Shown piece after piece: positions 57,194 through 64,000 of a stretch of DNA of 64,000 nucleotides. The notes below the pieces were generated by a model. The model had not been told where the DNA came from, made no database searches, and was given only the letters and a program-made list of their open reading frames with translations. The translations under genes and the position numbers were made by a program. Source of the DNA: Colwellia psychrerythraea 34H. Lineage in GTDB: Bacteria > Pseudomonadota > Gammaproteobacteria > Enterobacterales > Alteromonadaceae. The stretch lies in NCBI RefSeq assembly GCF_000012325.1, contig NC_003910.7, forward strand, positions 4,650,001 to 4,714,000, given 5' to 3'. The first letter of the stretch is position 1. Each line of letters starts with the position of its first letter.

Positions 57194-58734
57194 TAAGCCA
57201 TACCTTCTTTACTTTGATTATCACTAGCTACATTTATTTGGCTAGTACTTTGTTCTTGATTCATAGCTTGCTCGGCATTCATTTGTTCAAACCAATCAAT
57301 AATTTCTGTCACTACATGCTCCATATGCGCACTTCGAGAGCCTTTAACTAAAATAGCAATATCTTGCTGACCAACAGACAATTGTTGACTCAACATGGTA
57401 AATAAATGGGTCATCAAATCAGCTCTTTGATTGAAATGCTGACTTTGATCATTTTTGTGATTGTCTTTGGCAAAAGCATCACTGGCACTTTGACTTAACA
57501 CACCTAACGACAAGAGAGTATTTAACTGTAAGTGCTTAGCAAACCCACCAACTTCTTGATGATAACTACGCGCTTCACTGCCTAGCTCGCCCATGTCACC
57601 TAGAATAAGTAATTGCTTACCTGGATAGCTTGATAATAATTGCGCTGCCGCTTTTGCTGATTCAAGATTTGCGTTATAGCTATCATCAATCAGTTTTACG
57701 TTGCAGCCCGTTTTTTTATTTTCTAATTGATGTAAATTTAGTCGACCTTTTACTGGCTGCATTTGGGCTAAACCTAACTGAATGTCCTCAAGACTGGCAC
57801 CAAATTCTAACGCAATAGCAGCCGCAGCAACCGCATTACAAACATTATGTTTACCAGGTACCGTTAAAGTCATAACACAAGAACCTTGCTCGCTTTGCAA
57901 GGTAAAGCTGGCACAGCCATTTTTGTCTAAGCTGACCTTTTCGCTATAACAATTGGCTTTATTAACACAAGAAAAGGTACGAACCGTTTTATCCGTTAAA
58001 CGCCATTGCCATTTGCTGGTGTACTTGGTGTCTTTGTTATAGAGAGCAACACCATTTTCACCAAGCCCTGAAAATATTTCACCTTTTGCCCGAGCTACGC
58101 CACATAAATCGCCAAAACCCTCTAGGTGCGCTGCAGCAATATTATTAATCACGGCAACATCTGGCTGAGTTAACGCTGTGGTATAAGCAATTTCACCCAT
58201 ATGATTAGCACCCATTTCAATAACAGCAAAATCATGGCTGTTATCTAAGCGAAGTAATGTTAATGGTACGCCAATATCATTATTGAAATTACCATTCGTT
58301 GCTAAGACCTTACCTAAACGAGATAATATGGCCGCAACCATTTCTTTAACCGTTGTTTTTCCACTACTACCGGTAATGCCCACCGTTTTTGGTGCGACTT
58401 CTTTTTTAACAAAAGCAGCAATTTTACCTAGCGCTATTCGCGTATCACTCACGATTAATTGCGCGGTATCCGTCACTGCGCTCAAATGATGATCAACGAT
58501 GAGTAATTGACAGCCTTGTTTGATAACTTGCTCTGCAAAGCGGTGGCCATCAAAATTAGGTCCTTTAAGAGCAAGGAAAGCAGAACACTTGTCAGAATGC
58601 TCTTTGATAGCACGACTATCAATAACTAAATCGTCGATAACTAATTCATCAAGGCTTAACGCTGTTTGTATTGCTGGAACAATGAGTTCGCCATCAGTAA
58701 CTTTAACTAAAGTAGTTAGTGAAATAGTAATCAT
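57193..58734 (-). CDS. murF: UDP-MurNAc-tripeptide-D-Ala-D-Ala ligase MurF
   Basis: MurF adds D-Ala-D-Ala to finish the pentapeptide. [19 protein letters not shown] is the P-loop, [19 protein letters not shown] the substrate loop, [15 protein letters not shown] and [14 protein letters not shown] the conserved catalytic regions. It is longer than E. coli MurF (452) because of a Gln/Asn-rich C-terminal tail and interdomain insertions. Four-base overlap with murE. Confidence 0.97.
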   Translation of the reverse strand: MITISLTTLVKVTDGELIVPAIQTALSLDELVIDDLVIDSRAIKEHSDKCSAFLALKGPNFDGHRFAEQVIKQGCQLLIVDHHLSAVTDTAQLIVSDTRIALGKIAAFVKKEVAPKTVGITGSSGKTTVKEMVAAILSRLGKVLATNGNFNNDIGVPLTLLRLDNSHDFAVIEMGANHMGEIAYTTALTQPDVAVINNIAAAHLEGFGDLCGVARAKGEIFSGLGENGVALYNKDTKYTSKWQWRLTDKTVRTFSCVNKANCYSEKVSLDKNGCASFTLQSEQGSCVMTLTVPGKHNVCNAVAAAAIALEFGASLEDIQLGLAQMQPVKGRLNLHQLENKKTGCNVKLIDDSYNANLESAKAAAQLLSSYPGKQLLILGDMGELGSEARSYHQEVGGFAKHLQLNTLLSLGVLSQSASDAFAKDNHKNDQSQHFNQRADLMTHLFTMLSQQLSVGQQDIAILVKGSRSAHMEHVVTEIIDWFEQMNAEQAMNQEQSTSQINVASDNQSKEGMA

Positions 58735-60323
58735 AAGTTTGCCTCATCAGACAATACGGCCAAACCAGCGTGCTTTTGATAAAAATTTTTCACGACTAAA
58801 CGTTCGTTGTAAGCTAATTTCTGGGTACCAACGATTCCGCCCTTTTCATCATGCTTAGCCACAATGACGTAATCTTCGTGGCCTTTACCTGCCAACAGTA
58901 CTATATCGCCAGGTTTTGCTTTATTCAGAGTTTTCAATACCGCTTGTTCTCTTTCTAAAATAATCGATATTTGCTCTGCATCTGGACAGGTAAAACCGGC
59001 AACAATATCATTTGCTATCAACTGGGCATCTTCACTACGCGGGTTATCATTAGTAACGACCAAATGGTCAGCATATTTTTCTGCCGCTTGTGCCATTAAG
59101 GGCCTTTTACCTTTATCTCTATCACCGCCACAGCCAAACACAACATAAAGCTCACCTGCACAATGTTGACGACAGGCTTGCAGCGCTTTTTCCAACGCAT
59201 CAGGCGTGTGAGCATAATCGACCACGGCAGTTGCTAAATTTTTAGCACTGGTTGCTTCCATTCGCCCAGCAATTGCGCTTACTTGAGTGACTAAATGAGG
59301 GATCTCGCTTAATGGTATGCCTTGGATAAGCAGCACACTGATAGCCGCCAATAAATTATCAATATTGAAGTCGCCCAATAATGGACTGGTAATATCGATA
59401 TCGCCTAAATGACTCATTAAAGTAAATGAGACACCATGTCTATGGTGATTAATACCTTTAGCGGTTACAAAGTTTTTATAATTACTATTATCGGTTTCAC
59501 GGCTATATAACCAAAGAGTTTGTTGCTTCGGCCAATTCTCTAGCCATTTTTTTGCTTGTTGATCATCAAAGTTCACTACTGCAACTTGGTTACTATCCGC
59601 ACTAAAAATTTGCTTTTTCGACTCACCATAACTTGCCATTGAACCATGGTAATCAAGATGATCTCTGCTTAAATTAGTAAAAATCGCTATATCGAATAAA
59701 TCTGCTTGCACGCGATTTTGTGATAGCGCATGAGAAGACACTTCCATCGCTACATAACTAAATTGTTCATCGCTAAAACGCTTAAATAATTGGTGTAACT
59801 CACAAGCACCGGGAGTAGTATTTTCTATAGGATGTAAATTATCGATACTACCTGCACCATTAGTACCAATAACAGCACACGTTTTTTGGTAAGCACTAAG
59901 CATTTGAGCTAATAACTGACTGGTGGTAGTTTTACCATTAGTGCCGGTAATGCCCACTAGCGTCATATTATCTTGCGGCGCTTGATAGTAATTTTTTGTT
60001 AGGGTAAATAAATGCTGGTTAAGTTGATAGAACTTAACAATCGCTACCGTGTTATCGCTTGACGCAAAAGTAACATCACCATGCTCGGTAATATTCTCGC
60101 ACTCAGCAACTACTAGCTTAGCCCCCTGTTTTATTGCTTGCTCAATATATTGGCGACCGTCTTGATCATGACCAATAATAGCGCAGAAAATGTCACCATC
60201 AACAATCGCTCGACTATCGTTGTGAAGATCACCGCAAAAGCCCATTAAATTAATCGAGCTAGGTAGTTCAATGGAAAACACACTCAGATATGTAAAAATA
60301 CTTTGGCTAGCAGGTTTAGGCAT
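58731..60323 (-). CDS. murE: UDP-MurNAc-L-Ala-D-Glu meso-diaminopimelate ligase MurE
   Basis: MurE adds the third residue of the stem peptide. GITGTNGKTTTSQLLAQ is the P-loop, FTNLSRDHLDYHGSMASYG the carbamylated-Lys region, and VVDYAHTPDALEKAL, GCGGDRDKGKRPLMA and the signature DNPRSED are present. DNPR specifies meso-diaminopimelate, so the wall is the usual Gram-negative type. 530 residues; overlaps ftsI by 8 bases. Confidence 0.98.
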   Translation of the reverse strand: MPKPASQSIFTYLSVFSIELPSSINLMGFCGDLHNDSRAIVDGDIFCAIIGHDQDGRQYIEQAIKQGAKLVVAECENITEHGDVTFASSDNTVAIVKFYQLNQHLFTLTKNYYQAPQDNMTLVGITGTNGKTTTSQLLAQMLSAYQKTCAVIGTNGAGSIDNLHPIENTTPGACELHQLFKRFSDEQFSYVAMEVSSHALSQNRVQADLFDIAIFTNLSRDHLDYHGSMASYGESKKQIFSADSNQVAVVNFDDQQAKKWLENWPKQQTLWLYSRETDNSNYKNFVTAKGINHHRHGVSFTLMSHLGDIDITSPLLGDFNIDNLLAAISVLLIQGIPLSEIPHLVTQVSAIAGRMEATSAKNLATAVVDYAHTPDALEKALQACRQHCAGELYVVFGCGGDRDKGKRPLMAQAAEKYADHLVVTNDNPRSEDAQLIANDIVAGFTCPDAEQISIILEREQAVLKTLNKAKPGDIVLLAGKGHEDYVIVAKHDEKGGIVGTQKLAYNERLVVKNFYQKHAGLAVLSDEANL

Positions 60324-62091
60324 GATGCTCTCCTGCTACTGGTTTTTGTGCTGGATGTGTGAGCTTGATATGCTTACTGGCTGTTCGTGACTTTTGTGCA
60401 TCCGGAGCAACATTAAGAACACGTAAAGCACCTTTCATCACCCGTGAAAATACCGGTGCGGCGACTTCGCCACCATGATAAAGGTCACCACTTGGTTCGT
60501 TAATGACCACAACGACAACTATTTCAGGATTAGAAATAGGTGCAATACCGGCAAATAAAGCAACGTAATCATTACCATAACCACCAGCAACTGCTTTAAT
60601 TGAAGTGCCAGTTTTACCACCGACACGATAACCATCAATTTTTGCTTTTGGTACATGTTCATCTACCACAGCTTCAAGCATATGAGTAATAGCGAGACTA
60701 TTCTTGGCAGAAAAAATTCTTTCTTGATCTTCTGGGTCAGTCGTTTTATCACTGCTTTTAACAATGGTTAATTTACGTTTTATTCCACCATTAGCCAGAG
60801 CCATGTAAAAACGTGTTAATTGCGCAGGAGTAATCGCAAGTCCCGCGCCCCAAGAGAGGGTTGCTAATTCGAACTTAGACCAACGGCTTCTATCATGCAT
60901 CATGCCAACGCTCTCACCAACTAGGTTAGTGCCTGTATCATCAGCAAAACCCGCATCAAAAAATTTAGTTAACAAATAATCCTTTGGCACAGAGAGCGCC
61001 AATTTAGTGGTACCCATATTTGATGAAGTGACCAAAATTTCTTCAATTGATAACTTACCACGGTTAATAGGATCGCTTACTCGACGTCCGCCTAAACGCA
61101 TCCAACCAGGGCTGGTATTTATAATAGAATTAGCTTTAGCTGAACCAAACTCTAACGCCGTTAACGCAGTGAGTGGTTTCATGGTAGATCCAGGCTCGTA
61201 GATATCAGTAATGGCGCGATTTCTAAAGCGATGAATTGCTGTGTTACGACGGTTATTTGGATTATACGATGGGCTATTCGTCATGGCCAATATCTCACCG
61301 GTATGGATATTTGCTACCACTACTGAGCCAGAAGTCGCTTTAAATGCCTGCACAGCACCTTTAAGTTCTTTATAAGCAATCGCTTGAATTCGTTGGTCGA
61401 TACTTAAGGTAATATCTTGCGCTTGTTCTGGTTCTTCAACAGAGATAATTTCAATTTTTCGCCCTTTAGCATCTTTTCTAAAGCGTTTAGCGCCACCTGT
61501 CCCCGTGAGTAAGTCATCATACATGCGCTCGATGCCTTCAATGCCTTTATCATCCACATTGGTGAAACCAATAAGGTGAGCACTAATTTCACCGGTAGGG
61601 TAAAAACGCTTTGATTCCTTACGTAAATGTATTCCTGGGATTTTTAATTCTTTGATGTAACTCGCCATAGCTGGCGAAATTTTACGTTCGAGATAAATAA
61701 AACGTTTACGTGGGTTTTTAACTACACGAGCGATCAATTTATTTATATCTTGATCGAGTACATCTGCGAGGGCTTGCCAATGTTTGGTCATAGCGATGGC
61801 ATTATTATCCATAATAATCTTAGGATCAGCCCAAACAGTTTCAACCGGTACACTAATAGCGAGTTCAGCACCATTTCGATCAACAATAGAGCCGCGTTGA
61901 ACCGTATTAGCGGCAACGCGTAAAGAGCGTAAGTCGCCTTGTTTTTTCAGCATTTCAGGTTCAATAATTTGGATATAAGCGGTTCGCGCCATCAAACTGA
62001 TATAAATAAGAGCAACAACAGCCAGCACTAAATAATAACGCCATGGGGCGGTATTTAGTGGGTTATTGTTTTTGGCTGCTTTTTTATTCAC
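60316..62091 (-). CDS. ftsI: Septal transpeptidase FtsI (PBP3)
   Basis: FtsI cross-links septal peptidoglycan. One membrane anchor (about residues 19-36) precedes the pedestal domain and the class B transpeptidase. The catalytic Ser is S302 in GSTMK, with SSN (about 357-359) and KTGTS (about 496-500). The 591-residue length is normal. ftsL lies 138 bases upstream, a gap with no feature I can name. Confidence 0.97.
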   Translation of the reverse strand: MNKKAAKNNNPLNTAPWRYYLVLAVVALIYISLMARTAYIQIIEPEMLKKQGDLRSLRVAANTVQRGSIVDRNGAELAISVPVETVWADPKIIMDNNAIAMTKHWQALADVLDQDINKLIARVVKNPRKRFIYLERKISPAMASYIKELKIPGIHLRKESKRFYPTGEISAHLIGFTNVDDKGIEGIERMYDDLLTGTGGAKRFRKDAKGRKIEIISVEEPEQAQDITLSIDQRIQAIAYKELKGAVQAFKATSGSVVVANIHTGEILAMTNSPSYNPNNRRNTAIHRFRNRAITDIYEPGSTMKPLTALTALEFGSAKANSIINTSPGWMRLGGRRVSDPINRGKLSIEEILVTSSNMGTTKLALSVPKDYLLTKFFDAGFADDTGTNLVGESVGMMHDRSRWSKFELATLSWGAGLAITPAQLTRFYMALANGGIKRKLTIVKSSDKTTDPEDQERIFSAKNSLAITHMLEAVVDEHVPKAKIDGYRVGGKTGTSIKAVAGGYGNDYVALFAGIAPISNPEIVVVVVINEPSGDLYHGGEVAAPVFSRVMKGALRVLNVAPDAQKSRTASKHIKLTHPAQKPVAGEHHA

Positions 62092-62229
62092 ACCGCTCCA
62101 TATATATTATTGTTTTGCTGTTGCCTAACTTATGCTTGGCTTATATCTAACTCAAATTCAGCTAAAGTTTTTCTATCTTTGTTAACTATTAACTTATACT
62201 TTTAAGAAACTTGAACCCACATTCTGTTT

Positions 62230-62538
62230 TTATTCCAAGGTGACAATCACTTCCGAATTTCCATTCGGACGTTTCATATCCAATAAGTTTTTTGCTTTAC
62301 TCTCAATTGCGCTGTGCTCAGCCAAACTACTTTGTTCTAATAATAAATTGCGCCATTCAATATTTAAGTCATCTTTTTGTGACAATAAGACTTCAAGTTC
62401 ACTGGTTGTCTGTCTATTGATATGACTGTAATAGATCACAGAAAACGAAGACATCACGACAAACAACAACAAAATATAAGTAACGCTATAACGGACAATA
62501 TCTTGCCAAATATCAAAAACTAAGGCACGCGCAGCCAT
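62230..62538 (-). CDS. ftsL: Cell-division protein FtsL
   Basis: FtsL is a short bitopic divisome protein that forms a complex with FtsB and FtsQ. The 102-residue protein has a short cytoplasmic N-terminus, one membrane segment (about residues 16-36) and a periplasmic coiled coil (SELEVLLSQKDDLNIEWRNLLLEQSSLAEHSAIES). It starts two bases after the rsmH stop. Confidence 0.94.
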   Translation of the reverse strand: MAARALVFDIWQDIVRYSVTYILLLFVVMSSFSVIYYSHINRQTTSELEVLLSQKDDLNIEWRNLLLEQSSLAEHSAIESKAKNLLDMKRPNGNSEVIVTLE

Positions 62539-62540
62539 AA

Positions 62541-63491
62541 CTAATCAGTGTTTCTTTCTAAACGCTCTGCAACACGTAATACTGAACTGCGAGAGCGAAC
62601 ATTTTCTTCAACTTCCGTTTGACTTGGTTTTAACCTACGACCAACTAAAGAAAGTTTTTTGCCCTTATTTAATTCAATTTCACTTATAGGTAAGCCACGT
62701 GGAACTTTTTTACCTTGGGAATGTTTTTTCATAAACTGTTTAACTAAACGATCTTCAAGTGAATGAAAACTAATAACAACAAGACGTCCGCCTTCTGCTA
62801 GCACGTCAAGAGAAGCAACAAGGGCTTTCTCTATTTGATCCAATTCACTATTAATATACATACGAATAGCTTGAAAGCTTCGTGTTGCTGGATGCTTTTT
62901 TATTTCTCTTTGAGGAGCAGTAGTTTTAATGAGTTTTGCTAATTGGCTTGTTCTAGTTAATGGTGTTTCTTCTCGGGTATCAACAATAGCATTGGCGATT
63001 CGCCATGCATGTTTTTCTTCACCAAAAGTACGTAATACCCAAGTGATGTCCTCAACATCGGCAACCGCTAGCCATTCTGCTGCTGTCTGGCCTTTACTGG
63101 TATCCATACGCATATCGAGTGGACCATCTTTCATGAAGCTGAAACCGCGTTCAGCTTCGTCAAGTTGAGGAGAAGATACGCCAAGATCAAGCAAAATACC
63201 GTCAACCTTACCAGTTAACTCGTGCTTTTCTGCAATTTCAGCCAAAGCAGCAAAGCCTTGGTGCTCAATCAAAAAACGCTTATCATCTTTGAACTTTTCA
63301 GCGGCGGTAATTGCTGTAGGATCACGATCAATGGCGATTAAACGTCCATTGTCTGATAACTTAGAAAGAATGACTGAAGAGTGACCGCCGCGACCGAAAG
63401 TACAATCGATATAACAACCGTCATCGGTTATAGCTAAGCCATCAACGGCTTCATTGAGCAACACTGAGATATGAGTGGTGTCTAGTTCCAT
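62541..63491 (-). CDS. rsmH: 16S rRNA (cytosine-1402 N4)-methyltransferase RsmH
   Basis: RsmH (MraW) methylates N4 of C1402 in 16S rRNA, the same base whose ribose RsmI modifies. [29 protein letters not shown] (SAM motif), [33 protein letters not shown] and [14 protein letters not shown] are all family hallmarks. The 316-residue length is typical. Confidence 0.98.
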   Translation of the reverse strand: MELDTTHISVLLNEAVDGLAITDDGCYIDCTFGRGGHSSVILSKLSDNGRLIAIDRDPTAITAAEKFKDDKRFLIEHQGFAALAEIAEKHELTGKVDGILLDLGVSSPQLDEAERGFSFMKDGPLDMRMDTSKGQTAAEWLAVADVEDITWVLRTFGEEKHAWRIANAIVDTREETPLTRTSQLAKLIKTTAPQREIKKHPATRSFQAIRMYINSELDQIEKALVASLDVLAEGGRLVVISFHSLEDRLVKQFMKKHSQGKKVPRGLPISEIELNKGKKLSLVGRRLKPSQTEVEENVRSRSSVLRVAERLERNTD

Positions 63492-63550
63492 GTTATATTT
63501 TTATAACCCTTGTTAACGCATTTATTTTTAAAAAGTGACTTTGGTAAAAA

Positions 63551-64000
63551 CTAAAGTGATAAATCTAGTAGGCGTTCAGTCAATTCAATTTCACCCGATT
63601 GTATTTTGCTAATGCCCTGAAGCATTTGCGATTGCCATGCTGTGTCATGCCAAATTTCAAATTTTTTCAATTGACCAACAAGCATGACATTTTTTTCTAA
63701 ACTTGCATGCTGTCTTAAAGGACCGTTTATTAATAGTCTGCCGTTTTTATCCATCTCGCAGTCACTAGCATTACCTAAAATAACTTGCTGCAATAAACGC
63801 TCTTGCGGGTTCATGCTTGATAGATTGCACAGCTTTAATTCAATTTCTTCCCATTCGGGTAGCGGGTAAAGTAATAAACACGGATGTTGAATATCAACCG
63901 TACAGACCATTTTTCCTTGGCAATCAGCAAATAGCTCTTCGCGATACTTAGTAGGTATCGTGATCCTATTTTTGCTGTCAAGCGTAATTGCGCTAGTGCC
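63551..64000 (-). CDS. mraZ: Transcriptional regulator MraZ (5' end cut by window edge)
   Basis: MraZ represses the dcw cluster by binding repeats before its own gene. The reading frame runs to the window edge: 30 codons (GTSAITLDSKNRITIPTKYR...) precede the internal Met at 63910, so the first annotated ATG is not the start. Two SpoVT/AbrB-like halves are seen, the second around NGRLLINGPLRQHASL. About three N-terminal codons (MFR-like) lie outside the window. Partial 5' end; C-terminus complete. Confidence 0.95.
   Translation of the reverse strand, partial: GTSAITLDSKNRITIPTKYREELFADCQGKMVCTVDIQHPCLLLYPLPEWEEIELKLCNLSSMNPQERLLQQVILGNASDCEMDKNGRLLINGPLRQHASLEKNVMLVGQLKKFEIWHDTAWQSQMLQGISKIQSGEIELTERLLDLSL

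Noticed and set aside
63551..63910. MraZ starting at the internal Met at 63910
   Set aside because: Thirty upstream codons in frame match the conserved MraZ N-terminus, so the gene continues to and past the window edge.

Overview
The window is from an AT-rich marine gammaproteobacterium of the Alteromonadales. Gene order and protein sequences fit Colwellia or a close relative; this is inferred from content, not from a database match. Core genes take up most of the right half, and accessory genes lie mainly on the left.

Layout. (1) 1-1700: a small lipoprotein, an unknown protein and the pseudouridine synthase RsuA, all on the minus strand. (2) 1.9-9.5 kb: an adaptor/ATPase/permease efflux system (MacAB-like), then an NtrC-type response regulator and a histidine kinase, with a -24/-12 promoter and upstream activator-like repeats before the transporter. 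(3) 9.6-14.4 kb: a phosphate-starvation locus. Three tandem Pho boxes precede a TonB-dependent receptor, followed by an alkaline-phosphatase-superfamily enzyme and a PhoD-like phosphatase. (4) 14.56-20.0 kb: a block of accessory genes bounded by 19-bp direct repeats of the 3' end of the RNase P RNA gene. It holds a GNAT acetyltransferase, a tail-collar protein, a Tat-exported DUF6916-like protein, a PEP-CTERM protein, a HEAT-like membrane protein, a PRMT-like methyltransferase and an Asp/Asn beta-hydroxylase. (5) 20.0-25.2 kb: rnpB, rsmI, and the lpoA-yraN-diaA-dolP operon. (6) 25.5-30.7 kb: sspA-sspB, petABC (cytochrome bc1) and rplM-rpsI. (7) 31.3-40.5 kb: type IV pilus genes pilA, tfpZ, pilB, pilC and pilD, interrupted by a REP-type transposase with 16-bp inverted ends, then coaE, zapD, yacG and mutT. 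(8) 40.8-45.0 kb: secA, an M23 peptidase and dciA. (9) 45.1-64.0 kb: lpxC and the complete division and cell-wall cluster from ftsZ back to mraZ, all on the minus strand. mraZ is cut by the window edge, with about three codons missing.

Three related MITE-like elements of about 270-320 bp with imperfect inverted ends lie at 25.2, 37.9 and 40.5 kb. The dcw, pet, ssp and ribosomal operons look ordinary.

The most interesting signals are outside the core genes. They are the near-identical activator-like motif shared by the efflux operon and the PEP-CTERM gene, the six-repeat Pho-box array, and the rnpB-tail direct repeats that suggest an integrated or duplicated accessory block containing an uncharacterised hydroxylase/methyltransferase pair.
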